Below are positions 1 to 10,466 of a stretch of 64,000 nt of DNA, in pieces. The DNA lies in contig JANEZZ010001954.1 in the NCBI GenBank assembly GCA_026122225.1, forward strand, positions 248,001 through 312,000. The letters are read 5' to 3'. Within the stretch, counting starts at the first letter, position 1. Every line of letters begins with the position of its first letter. This DNA is from Heloderma charlesbogerti. Taxonomy: Eukaryota > Chordata > Lepidosauria > Squamata > Helodermatidae. The notes beneath the pieces are model-generated. The model did not search any database. It was not told the DNA's origin and was given only the letters and a program-made list of their open reading frames with translations. Both the position numbers and the translations under genes were made by a program.

Positions 1-950
1 TCACCATTCTGCTTCCACCGTTAAACAACCAATGGGAATCCCAGAAGCAGGGCATGAAGTAAATAACCATCTTTTTTCTGCCTCTACCATATAAAAATCG
101 AAGGAATACTGCTTCTGGGTTCATTTGTTTTTAAAGCTTTCATGGCCAATAGCCATCATTTGCGAAGTACCACCATCTTATATCCATCAGCTTCTAAGCA
201 GCTGAGCTGAGCAACAGATGTGGCATTGTTCGGATTATACCGGTCATAACAAGGGGCCGTAGTGTCCTTTTATCTGGATTGGGGCCTATTTCCAAATGGT
301 GAAAGGACTGACATACTCACTGACTGCCTCAATCAAGAGAGGCTCATTCAAGAAAACAAAATAATTCTTGGAAACAGGGAGTCACAGAAAAGTGGCTTCT
401 CCAGCCTCCTTTGGCAGATCTACATGACAAAAACCTTTATAGGTTTTATATCACTGTGATTGTCATAAAGGGTTTCTTTATAGTTTGGTGAGAGTGCTGA
501 GTATTCTCTATTAGAGATCCCAAGCCTCCTACAGATCTATAATGCCCAGGATTCCCTGGAAGGAAAAAAAACCCTCTTATAAACTAGTTTAAGGCTGCAA
601 CCCTAAACCCATGTACTTGGGAGTAAGTCTCATCGAACTCAGCTGGACTTATGTCTCAGGAGATATGTATAGGATTGTGCTGTAAGTCTGTAGTGCTGAT
701 AGGCCCTTAAGAAAGTTGTCACCTAGTTTGAAAACCATGCCAATAAGCTGTTCTTTTTTTGCCTTGCACCACTTCAGGGTGTGGCCATTCCAGAAGGCTG
801 AGCCTCAGATAGGGGAAGCAGGGTTGTTCCACCAGCTCTGCTGAAAGACTTAATTTCTTCCTCTCTTCCCTCCCCATTCATTCTTCCTTGTGTATCATGT
901 CTTCTTAGATTGTAATCCTGCGGCCACCAGGGACTTGTCTTGTTTTACTG
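1..950. other. CAMK1G intron, little recognisable content
   Basis: This AT-rich stretch has no coding exon that I can recognise. A short squamate-type MITE is listed separately at 588-692. The next CAMK1G exon would lie downstream on the minus strand and is not visible here. Confidence 0.5.
588..692. repeat. Short MITE, 'AGTAAGTC' foldback family
   Basis: The ends are near inverted repeats: GGCTGCAACCCTAAA on the left, and TATAGGATTGTGCTGTAAG on the right, which reads as a TTACAGC..AATCCTATA start on the other strand. The core GGGAGTAAGTC..ACTTATGTC is itself a weak palindrome. Relatives sit at 16108, 43480, 55895, 56928 and 63890. Confidence 0.5.
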
Positions 951-954
951 ATTC

Positions 955-1043
955 CTTCTAAGCATTGAGCAGGAGGCCAGCACTGAGGTTGGACTCGATG
1001 GTCTTATAGACCCCTTCCAACCCTACTATTCTATGATTCTGTA
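955..1043 (+). mobile_element. CR1 LINE 3' end fragment
   Basis: This has the typical CR1 3' terminus: GGACTCGATGGTCTTATAG, then CCCCTTCCAACCC, then the octamer-like tail ATTCTATGATTCTG. The same tail is seen at 35580-35650 in the long CR1. The copy is severely 5' truncated, as is usual for CR1. A short AT-rich L2-type tail follows to about 1110. Confidence 0.8.
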
Positions 1044-1412
1044 ACTTGCTCCAGTGGTCTTTTGGGCTGTGGAGCGGGATAAAAATACATCTAAATAAAA
1101 TAAAATTAAAAAATAAGGTTGCTTGGGGATTGTACTTTTATCTAAATGTTAGTGGCTATGTTCTGTTTATGGCTGGGTTGCAACTAGTGTAGCTAAGATA
1201 GGAGGAAAATAATTAAAGCATCGCTTTCTTTAGTGTATTAAATAATAATTTAAAAGACTGCTGTTTCAGCTATGGCTTCTTTTCTTTTGTCCCTGATGAG
1301 ATGGGTCTTTGATTGATGCCCTTCAAGTCTTCCATAAATGCACATCTTGTAGCCTTCTTGTGAGGCTCTGGAAATGGCATCTGGCTTTATTTTGTCATCC
1401 CAACCATACTCA

Positions 1413-1670
<258 letters not shown>

Positions 1671-1920
1671 TTAACACTCCTTTCAGAAGCAGATGGCATT
1701 AGTAATTAGACCTGGGGATTTGGCTGCAAATGCAAGTATATTAATTGCATAAATACCTAGTGGGATTTGAAGTTCTATTTATCGTGCGACTGTATAGGAA
1801 ACGTAGAGTGAAAACAGCAGTGTGGAGCTATGGTAGTTAGGTGGGCTGTAATGTAGCAACTGCACAGAAACTTCTTACTTCTTGCTAACATATTGCAACG
1901 TATAAATCTAGAAGGAAGAC

Positions 1921-2085
1921 TCAGGAACATAGGAAACTGCCTTAGACTGAGACAGACTATTAGTCCATCTAGCCCAGTATTGTCGACATTGACCGGCAGT
2001 GGCTCTCCAGGGTTTCAGGCAGGAATTTTTCCAGCCCGACCTGGAAGCGCCAGGGATTAAGCCCAAGACCATCTGGTTAAGTTGA
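1921..2085 (-). mobile_element. Sauria-type SINE, old partial copy
   Basis: It shares with the better copy at 49685-49905 the stretch GGAACATAGGAA.CTGCCTTA.ACTGAG, then CCGGCAGTGGCTCTC and GGCAGGAATTTTTCC. The tRNA-related head, expected at the high-coordinate end, is lost. Orientation is inferred from that better copy. Confidence 0.7.
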
Positions 2086-2617
2086 TGGTCTGAAGATGAC
2101 ATCAATATAACAGTTTTCAGTGGGAGGGGGAGGAGGGGTGGCTGTGTGTCTAATCCACACCCAGCCTCTGGTGTTCACACAGATATACCCTGGTCCCTTC
2201 CCTTTTCCTGCCATTGCCCACATTACAAATACAGAAGGTGACTTGCATGATCTGGGCATTCATTTGGCACAGTAAACGTATATCCTAGTTTTCTCTACTC
2301 TTCCTCTAGTTGTTTCCACACATCAGCTAGCCATGCTCTTCATCAGGCATTTCACTATAGTGCACAACCACTGGTGTAGCGAAAGTCTTAGGAAAAGGCC
2401 AGGATTGTTCACTCTGTTCACCCTTACACTAATAGTCAGACTGCAATGGGGGAAAAATAAGAAAGATTCTCTTGTCTTCACACACGAATGAGCATGCTCA
2501 CTGCCAACTCTGTTTTCCAGATGCAGGGCAGCTTTACCATATAGTAGGATTGGGAACATCTGGCCACAGAGGTTCCCTGTCTGGTCCACAGAGCCCGCAA
2601 GGGCTTCAAGCCCTGCC

Positions 2618-2824
2618 CCCAGGAGGGATCCCTGCTGTTATCTCCAGTCAGTGATTGGAGATAACAGTGGGGATTCCTCTTAGCATGCTGCTCCCCCTCC
2701 CAGTAGGGAAAGGGAGCATCTTAAAAGGAATCCCTGCTGTTATGTCTGATCACTTATCAGAGATAACAGTGGGAGTTCAGCTTTGCATGCTGCTCGTCAT
2801 CCCAATTAGGATGATGAGCAGCTC
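2618..2824. repeat. Tandem array of four hairpins
   Basis: Four stem-loops follow one another in two repeated modules. Hairpin 1 (2635-2669) has CTGTTATCTCCA arms. Hairpin 2 (about 2680-2722) has GCTCCCCCTCCC/GGGAAAGGGAGC arms. Hairpin 3 (about 2738-2774) has CTGTTATGTCTGAT arms with one mismatch. Hairpin 4 (about 2788-2824) has GCTGCTCGTCATCC arms with one mismatch. The CTGTTAT hairpin and the GCATGCTGCTC hairpin alternate with a period of about 107 nt. The origin is unknown, possibly a non-autonomous DNA element. Confidence 0.7.
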
Positions 2825-2882
2825 CTCATGAAGCCGAGGACTCAGCTGGTGCTTGCAGGAGCCACTTGTCCATGTGCCAGCC

Positions 2883-3415
2883 TGTAAGGCCTCAGGCCTG
2901 AACCAAGATATCGGTAGTTTTAGAGGGGTTTAGATGACCCATAATGCTCTCTGACTTTGGTTCAGTTGACTGCTGTTTTCCCTAACAGGCCTCTTGATTT
3001 ACCAGGGTGAGTCAAAGGTCGATAGCATGGCCTCAGCACATTCCATGCTAACAAAAGCTAGTATCTTATCAGGGCCTAGGATGTGCCTGAGAAGTGAAGC
3101 TATGTTTATGCCAAGCTACAGGTGGCTGTGCTGGGAAAGCTCTAGTTGTTTCCCTTCTGACCAAGCACTGTTAGCCTATGCTGGGAAAGTTGTAGATGAA
3201 TGCTAATTGACACTTGCTGCAGTCATGCTGCCTCACTGCTAACATGTATGGTATAAAACCCATTTTACCCCATGGCTCTGGGTTCAGAGAAGCTGTTTGA
3301 TCCAACCACTGGGTATGCCTGTGTGCTGATGGTACTCAATAAAGTACTCCTTGTAAGTAAACCTGGATCTGATTTATCACTATCTTGGCACCTCTAAATT
3401 AAGAGGCCTACTGCA
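2883..3415 (+). mobile_element. Possible solo LTR
   Basis: The segment could run from TGTAAGGCCTC to GAGGCCTACTGCA. It holds a TATA-like GGTATAAAACC at about 3250, and downstream of it an AATAAA at 3338 followed by a GT-rich stretch, in the order and spacing of an LTR U3-R-U5. No clear target-site duplication was found, and no internal retroviral coding region adjoins it. It could also be another element with a TATA-like motif. Confidence 0.35.
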
Positions 3416-3616
3416 GGGGCAATACACAGCCAAGTCCTTTTCTCCATGCCTCTGTCTGCATATAGAAAAGCAAAATGGACTGGGTGGGACCAAATGACAT
3501 CAGGGAGGGGTGGGGCTTCAGGGGCAGAGCCCCACCTCCTTGATATCATCCAGCCCATGGGTGGGTCTGAGGGGAAAATCTGATGCCCTGGCCCCCAACA
3601 ATTTTGACACCCCTGC
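3413..3616 (-). mobile_element. hAT-like MITE candidate
   Basis: On the minus strand it begins CAGGGGTGTCAAAATTG, a tip typical of hAT elements. The other end reads CAGGGGCAATAC. An 8-bp duplication could not be shown, so the boundaries are tentative. Confidence 0.35.
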
Positions 3617-4235
3617 CATATAGGAACTGGAATGCTCCCCCCGCCCCTGCTAGAAGCATCATATAAATCCAGTCTCTTTTACACTGTCCCTGTCATTGCC
3701 TCCTCATGTAAGCTAGCAATGCACCCCCATAATGTTCTGGAATGATATAGGGGGTTGGGAAACACTTTGATTTCTCACAAGGACAAACTCCCCTCACCTT
3801 GCCCCACCAAAGATAGCAACCGCCCCCCCCCACAAACACAATTGAGAAAGTCCCGTTCAAATGTTTAGCATCCAAAATGAGAGCTTTTCAGGAGGAGTCA
3901 GCAAAAAAGAAATGACAGAGATCACTTAACATTCAGCTTATGCAGTGATCCCACTTCTGGGGTTTTCAGAGATGTTAAGATTCTGTTCTGAGAGTTAAAA
4001 TAAAGTGCAATACTCAACCTAAGTTGCAATAACCTTAGATGGTCTTGCTGCAGTGACAAGTAAATTGCTGAAAGGGAAGACTAATCAAGTTACCTGAGGA
4101 TCAAAGTTGTCCCATTTACTTTTGCCAAATTTACTTCAAATTTATGAATGTTCCTAAAGGTTATACCTCTTTGTCTACATAAAAGAGAGTGCAGTATGCC
4201 ATGTCTAGTGATGTAAAGATTGCCAACAAAATGGG
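3617..4235. other. Intron, no recognised feature
   Basis: The only notable local feature is a poly-C run near 3823. I see no coding or repeat signature that I can name. Confidence 0.4.
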
Positions 4236-4237
4236 CG

Positions 4238-5110
4238 ACTTCACATGTCATGATAAGCCACTCCGAAAAAAAGCCACGGTGGCTTGTTTAATCCATCGCT
4301 AACCCACACTGCTGCCATCAGATGATCAGGCACTCTTCAGCTTGCCATTGGTTATTTCCCCTTTGGTCCTCCTGCCTGCTCCCGGCACATATCCCAGTGT
4401 GCTTTGTGGCACAACTTTTTTAAAAAAGAGTAAAAGTTTCTAAAATCTGTGCCCTCTGTGTTTTGTAGATTGTCAGGCAACTTTTGCACATGCACAAATG
4501 CACATTAGTTATTGCTAATGTGTGCAAAACTCCCCCAAAGTGAAAAAAAAAGTAAAAAAAGGCGAATCCCTCCCAAATCTGCATTTTCACAATTTAGCCA
4601 AGGGTAGCGGTGGCGGTTGAATGAGTATTTTTGCTCCCTGTTCCCCCCCCCCAACTAAATTTACATACCATTCTGGAAGGTAAAAAAGGTGCACAAATTT
4701 GGGGAAATTTGCATAAATTTGGGGAAATTGCAAAATTTCACAGTTGAGTGCTGCTTGATTTGTGCAATTCTACCCTTCACACAGAAGGAGCAGCGGTGGC
4801 AAACGTGAATGGGAATAAGGCATGCGGTGTTGCCAGCCTGACATATGGCTAGTGAAATTGGCAGGCAGCAAAGTGGAGTGGTCAGGTTTTCTGCCGCTCT
4901 TGCCAAGTGATTCTGTAGCCTTTTGGCACAAGCCACGCACAACCCATTGTGCCTGGTTCACAAGTCACAACAAACCACTCTGAAAACAAGCCACCCTGAA
5001 GAACCCAGCAACAAATCATGAGTTCTCAGGGTGGCTTGTGTGTGGTTAACAAACCATGCTGAAACAAACAAGGGCGACAACCCACCCTGGGTTGTCATGT
5101 CATGAAAACC
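4238..5110. mobile_element. Foldback DNA element candidate
   Basis: The left end has TCACATGTCATGATAAGCCA. The right end, on the other strand, has TTTTCATGACATGACAACCC. Internal inverted pieces around GTGGCTTGT / ACAAGCCAC occur at 4280, 4990 and 5030. Terminal similarity is imperfect and no target duplication was confirmed. Confidence 0.4.
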
Positions 5111-5659
5111 AGGTCAAGGTAAACTCATAATAAATGTAAGTCTATTCACAGATAAGATGCAATGTTGACATGATACACAGTCCCAGCTATGCTCACTATG
5201 CAGGCCTTCACGGCCTGGAAAAACAACTTGCATGCCTTAGTACAGGAGACATCTTCTCTGCCAAGAGACAATAAATCCCTTGACATAAGAATCTCTTTAA
5301 TAGTATGGGGGCATTCAGCACTTACTAGCCAAATAAGCCAAGAAGAAGTAGGAGGCATCCTAAGCCAAGTCGTCTTATTATTCTTGGAGCACTTACAGCT
5401 TAATTACATTAATGACCTTGGTAAGATTTCTTGAAGTGCTTTTAGAAAATGTGCCTCAATTAAAAATAAAGTTTATATTCTATGACAAAGACTTTGGCAC
5501 TTTCCTTCACTGTGAAGACTGGCTACTTATTATGACCTCATCCTAAGCTTTTATATCTGGTCTTCCTAATGAGCCTGTTGTCTATTCTAGGATTCCAGTT
5601 ACATGCAGTAAATATTTAGGGATATTGATACTCAAGTAGTAAAAAATATACAGTATGAA

Positions 5660-5700
5660 CTAGGGGTATATTCACATGTAAAGTGTGAATATACCCCTAG
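5660..5700. repeat. Perfect 17-bp inverted repeat
   Basis: The arms CTAGGGGTATATTCACA and its exact complement are separated by a 7-nt loop. It sits about 160 bp from the 3' end of BovB copy 1. It may be a minimal foldback element or two abutting transposon ends. Confidence 0.8.
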
Positions 5701-5856
5701 TGAGACATGATCCTTGTGTGTCCTTTTCCCATCACACAGAAAGAGCAAGGATCAAGACCCTTGTGCTGCATTTCGGCTTTCAGAAAGGTGGTGTGAAGCC
5801 CTGATCCTTCTGCTCCCACCATCCACACCACTCCTAATGTTTGTGTGGGTTAAGCT

Positions 5857-8800
5857 TGTTGTTGTTCAGTCGTTCAGTCGTGTCCGACTCTTCGTGACCC
5901 CATGGACCATAGCATGCCAGGCCTTCCTGTCCTGCGTTCTCTCCCGGAGCGTGCTCAAGTTCATATTCATTGCATCCGTGATGCTATCTAGCCATCTCAT
6001 CCTCTGCCGTCCCCTTCTCCTTTTGCCTTCAATCTTTCCCAGAATCAGGGTCTTTTCCAGGGAGTTTTCTCTTCGCATTAGGTGGCCAAAATATTGGAGC
6101 TTCAGCTTCATTATCTGTCCTTCCAATGAGCAGTCAGGGTTGATTTCCTTTAGGATGGACTGATTTGACCTCCTTGCAGTCCAGGGGACTCGTAAGAGTC
6201 TTCTCCAGCACCACAGTTCGAAAGCATCAATTCTTCGGCGCTCAGCCTTCCTTATAGTCCAGCTCTCACAGCCATACATTACTACTGGGAAAACCATAGC
6301 TTTGATTAGACGGACCTTTGTCGGCAAGGTGATGTCTCTGCTTCTTACTATGCTGTCTAGGTTGGCCATAGCTTTCCTCCCAAGGAGCAAGCGTCTTTTA
6401 ATTTCATGGCTACAGTCACCGTCTGCGGTGATCTTGGAGCCCAAGAAAGTAAAATCTGTCACTGCTTCCATTTCTTCCCCTTCTATATGCCAGGAAGTGA
6501 TAGGGCCAGATGCCATGATCTTAGTTTTTTTAATGTTGAGTTTCAAACCAGCTTTTGCACTCTCCTCTTTCACCCTCAACAAGAGGCTCTTGAGATCCTC
6601 TTTGCTTTCTGCCATTAGGGTGGTATCGTCTGCATATCGGAGGTTGTTGATAATTCTCCTGGCAATCTTAATTCCAACCTCTGATTCATCCAACCCGGCA
6701 TTTCTCATGATGTACTCTGCATATAAGTTAAATAAGCAGGGTGACAATATGCAGCCTTGTCGTACTCCTTTCCCAATTTTGAACCACTCGGTTGTTCCAT
6801 GTGTGGTTCTTACTGTTGCTTCTTGACCCTCGTACAGGTTTCTCAGGAGACAGGTAAGGTGGTCTGGTACTCCCATCACTTTAAGAATTTGCCACAGTTT
6901 GTTGTGATCCACGCAATCAAAGGCTTTAGCATAGTCAATGAAGCAGAAATAGACGTTTTTCTGGAATTCTCTTGCTTTCTCCATGATGCAGCGAATGTTG
7001 GCGATTTGATCTCTAGTTCCTCTGCCTCTTCGAAACCTAGCTTGTACTTCCGGTAGTTCTCGGTTCGCATACTGCTGAAGCCTAGCTTGTAGGATTTTGA
7101 GCATCACCTTGCTGGCATGTGAAATGAGCGCAATTGTGCGGTAGTTTGAACACTCTTTGGCGTTGCCCTTCTTTGGAATTGGAATGTAAACTGACCTTTT
7201 CCAGTCTTGTGGCCACTGTTGAGTGTTCCAGATTTGTTGGCATATTGAATGCAGCACTTTAACAGCATCATCTTCTAGGATTTTAAATAGCTCGGCTGGA
7301 ATACTGTCATCTCCGCTAGCTTTGTTGTTACTAATGCTTCCTAAGGCCCACTTGACTTCACTCTCGAGGATGTCCGGCTCAAGTTCAGTGACCGCACTAT
7401 CATGGCTATCAGGGACATTCAGATCTTTCCTGTATAGTTCTTCTGTGTATTCTTGCCACCTCTTCTTAATCTCATCTGCTTCTGTTAGGTCCCTGCCTTC
7501 TTTGTCCTTTATCATGCCCGTCTTTGCACAAAACGTTCCCTTGAGATCTCCAATTTTCTTGAAGAGATCTCTAGTCTTTCCCATTCTGTTGTTTTCCTCG
7601 ATTTCTTTGCATTGTTCATTTAAGAAGGCCTTGTCTCTCCTTGCTATTCTCTGGAACTCTGCATTCAGTTGGGTATATCTTCCCCTTTCTCCCTTGCTTT
7701 TCGCTTCCCTTCTTTCGTGAGCTACTTGTAAAGCCTCATCTGACAGCCACTTGGCTTTCTTACATTTCTTTTTCTTTGGGACGGATTTCGTTGCTGCCTC
7801 CTGAACAATGTTACGGACCTCCGTCCATAGTTCCTCAGGCACTCTGTCTATCAGGTCTAATCCCTGAAATCTATTCCTCACCTCCACTGTATATTCATCA
7901 GGGATATGATTTAGGTCATACCTGAACGGTTTAGTGGTTTTCCCGACGTTCTTCAATTTAAGCCGAAATTTTGCAAGAAGCAGCTCATGATCTGAGCCAC
8001 AGTCAGCTCCAGGTCTTGTTTTGACTGACTGTATGGAGCTTCTCCATCTTTGGCTGCAAAGGACATAATCAATCTGATTTCGATATTGACCATCTGGTGA
8101 CGTCCATGTGTAGAGTCGCCTCTTGTGCTGTTGGAAAAGAGTGTTTGCTATGATCAGCATGTTCTCTTGGCAAAACTCTATTAGCTTTTGTCCTGCTTCA
8201 TTTTGTACACCAAGGCCATGCCTGCCTGTTATCCTGGTGATTTCTTGACTTCCTACTTTAGCATTCCAATCCCCTATGATAAAGAGGACATCTTTTTTTG
8301 GTGTTAGTTCTAGAAGGTGTTGTAGGTCTTCATAGAACCGATCAACCTCAGCTTCTTCGGCCTCAGTGGTTGGGGCATAGACTTGAATTACTGTGATGTT
8401 GAATGGTTTGCCTTGGATTCGTACTGAGATCATTCTATCATTTTTAAGATTGTACCCCAGTACTGCTTTTCCCACCCTTTTGTTGACTATGAGTGCTACT
8501 CCATTTCTTCTAAGGGATTCTTGCCCACAATAGTAGATATGATGGTCACCTGAATTAAATTCGCCCATGTCTGTCCATTTTAGTTCGCTGATTCCCAAGA
8601 TGTCGATGTTCAATCTTGCCATCTCATGTTTGACCACCTCCAGCTTACCTTGATTCATTGATCTGACATTCCAGGTTCCTAAACAATATTGTTCTTTACA
8701 GCATCGGATTTTCTTTTCACCGCCAGACACATCCACAGCTGAGTGTCCTTTCGGGTTTGGCCCAGCCGCTTCACTCTTTCTGGCGCTACTTGGAAATACC

Positions 8801-9065
8801 CTCTGCTCTTCCCCAGTAGCATATTGGACACCTTCCGACCTGAGGGGCTCATCTTCCGGCGTCATCTCTTTTAGCCTTGTGATACGTTCCATGGGGTTTT
8901 CTTGGCAAGAATACTGGAGTGGGTTGCCATTTCCTTCTCCAGTGGACCACATTTTGTCAGAACTCTCTGCCATGACCTGTCCGTCTTGGGTGGCCCTGCA
9001 CGGCATAGCTTATGGCTTCACTGAGTTACGCAAGCCCCTTCGCCACAACAAGGCAGTGATCCATG
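5857..9065 (-). mobile_element. BovB (RTE clade) LINE, copy 1, full length
   Basis: This is a 3.2-kb non-LTR retrotransposon. The 3' end, with its (ACA)n tail, is at the low-coordinate side. The 5' end CTTCATGGATCACTGCC is at the high side and is a few bases shorter than in copies 2 and 3. The flanks carry only a short match, AAGCT at 5852-5856 and 9066-9070, so the target duplication is 5 bp or uncertain. It lies in the CAMK1G intron in the same transcriptional sense as the gene. Confidence 0.95.
5866..9006 (-). CDS. BovB ORF2-type protein: endonuclease plus reverse transcriptase
   Basis: A single uninterrupted 1046-codon frame is present. From the N terminus: a leader of about 105 residues; an APE-type endonuclease (LGTWNVRS, GDWNAKVG, and the SDH of CGSDHELL at about residues 105-350); and a reverse transcriptase with motif A FIDYAKAFDCVDH, motif B GVRQGCILSP and catalytic YADD. 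A cysteine- and arginine-rich C-terminal region (ELWCWRRLLRVPWTARRSNQ) follows. The family nicks its target and reverse-transcribes its own RNA. The start was chosen because copy 2 uses the same ATG. Compared with copy 2, one Lys codon is missing (RRDKAF against RRDKKAF), the conserved QAGFRRGRG reads QARFRRGRG, and KIAGR reads KIARR. The frame is intact but activity is doubtful. Confidence 0.93.
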   Translation of the reverse strand: MPCRATQDGQVMAESSDKMWSTGEGNGNPLQYSCQENPMERITRLKEMTPEDEPLRSEGVQYATGEEQRVFPSSARKSEAAGPNPKGHSAVDVSGGEKKIRCCKEQYCLGTWNVRSMNQGKLEVVKHEMARLNIDILGISELKWTDMGEFNSGDHHIYYCGQESLRRNGVALIVNKRVGKAVLGYNLKNDRMISVRIQGKPFNITVIQVYAPTTEAEEAEVDRFYEDLQHLLELTPKKDVLFIIGDWNAKVGSQEITRITGRHGLGVQNEAGQKLIEFCQENMLIIANTLFQQHKRRLYTWTSPDGQYRNQIDYVLCSQRWRSSIQSVKTRPGADCGSDHELLLAKFRLKLKNVGKTTKPFRYDLNHIPDEYTVEVRNRFQGLDLIDRVPEELWTEVRNIVQEAATKSVPKKKKCKKAKWLSDEALQVAHERREAKSKGERGRYTQLNAEFQRIARRDKAFLNEQCKEIEENNRMGKTRDLFKKIGDLKGTFCAKTGMIKDKEGRDLTEADEIKKRWQEYTEELYRKDLNVPDSHDSAVTELEPDILESEVKWALGSISNNKASGDDSIPAELFKILEDDAVKVLHSICQQIWNTQQWPQDWKRSVYIPIPKKGNAKECSNYRTIALISHASKVMLKILQARLQQYANRELPEVQARFRRGRGTRDQIANIRCIMEKAREFQKNVYFCFIDYAKAFDCVDHNKLWQILKVMGVPDHLTCLLRNLYEGQEATVRTTHGTTEWFKIGKGVRQGCILSPCLFNLYAEYIMRNAGLDESEVGIKIARRIINNLRYADDTTLMAESKEDLKSLLLRVKEESAKAGLKLNIKKTKIMASGPITSWHIEGEEMEAVTDFTFLGSKITADGDCSHEIKRRLLLGRKAMANLDSIVRSRDITLPTKVRLIKAMVFPVVMYGCESWTIRKAERRRIDAFELWCWRRLLRVPWTARRSNQSILKEINPDCSLEGQIMKLKLQYFGHLMRRENSLEKTLILGKIEGKRRRGRQRMRWLDSITDAMNMNLSTLRERTQDRKAWHAMVHGVTKSRTRLND

Positions 9066-9070
9066 AAGCT

Positions 9071-10458
9071 ACATGTTACTTTAAAGATGTAGCTAGGGTT
9101 TTTTTTAAAATTTAAAGCTTATGGGACCTCATTTGGATCAGGACACTAGAGTGATGGGTAGGGGGCTTTAACCCCTTGCCCTGTGCTTACAATTTCCATT
9201 ACAACTGGATGCCCTTGTGACAATGTAACTTGGAGACATAGGGGGCCTGATCCAGACTGGGATCACAGGAAGGGGGGGCAGCGGCAAAGGATTCAAGTCA
9301 CCCCACCCCCAATACTAGGGTCCCAATCAATCCTTGTAATAACATGAAGTCTCACCATGCAGGTTAATAACTAAAGGAATAGCTCTTGCAAACAGAAGCG
9401 CTCTATAATAGATCCCCCCACCCCCCAAAACCTTGGAGCATTCTAGCTCCAGAGTGAAACTGACCATGCCTGACATAGTTTTGCCAGCAACTGCTGCCTT
9501 AGGCTTTCATGGGGTAGAAAAACCTTGATAACTTTTAAACCACTGCTCAGAATTTCACCAAACCAATGAAGGGAAGACCTCCTCAACAAGCCAGAATAAT
9601 TTACATCAGTAGTTTCCACCAAAATAAATCTGAAAGAAATATATGATATGCTGAGCTGTAGCTTGGAGTAAAAAGTACAAATGAGTCCATTTTCAGTCAT
9701 TTAAAATTGCTGTGGCTTTGGCAATTTTTGTCAGATCAGTTTGATTGTAGAACTCATCAGGTAGATCATGGATGGCAAATTTCAGATTATTTGTCCTTTT
9801 TATAAGCAGTAAAATTTTGAGATAGTGGAACCTTTTGGATTCCACCCCCAAAATGGTGGAACCTTTTTTGTGACTCACCGTAACTAAATGGCCCCTCCTG
9901 TGCCTTTAATTTAGATGGTTGTCTGTACACATCTGAGAACCCTAGTGTATACATTGTCCACACTTTATGCATTTGTTGTGGGAAAATGCATGTAGAAACC
10001 ATGTTTGCTATGCAAAATGTGGAGATAAATGCACCAAGTCTGGAAAGCAGGGGGTATATAATAAGGCAGTCTGGATGACCCAGAGAGTAGTTTCTCATTG
10101 GGGAAAAACATGAAAGTAGTATGCTTAGTATTGTTCCTTCCTTCACATTTCTTACATTTCTTATTTATATTTAGATGTTTTGGGATTTGCATTAATGGCA
10201 ATTAATGATGGCACCTTCAGTGTACTCTTAACCCCCTGCCATGAAATTTCTGACTACAGACCTGCACTGCAGTAGCCTTATCTCCCAACTCGGCTATGAC
10301 CACAGTTCTAATTAGTGCTGTGCAGCCAGAGTGCAGGCTTCACTAAACGGTTTGCAGGTTGCAAATTTGGGGTGGCATTTTGCTGATTGTGGATGTGTGT
10401 ACAAACAAGGCAGAAGCTTTCACTCCTCTTACTGCCAATGCTGTTTGAACTCGCCATG
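9071..10458. other. Intron, unassigned repeat-like sequence
   Basis: Phrases such as TGATCCAG and ACCCCTTGCCCTGTG at 9120-9330 resemble parts of the foldback element at 25245-25776, so part of this is probably an old relative of it. The rest shows no recognised gene. Confidence 0.35.
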
Positions 10459-10466
10459 GCTTCTAA

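Noticed and set aside
7223..7720. Plus-strand hydrophobic ORFs opposite BovB copies (also 21591-22091 and 37285-37863)
   Set aside because: They are antisense shadows of the BovB coding strand, repeated in each copy.
5866..9006. 1046-codon frame as a host gene
   Set aside because: It is the BovB endonuclease-reverse transcriptase. Three further copies in this window share it.
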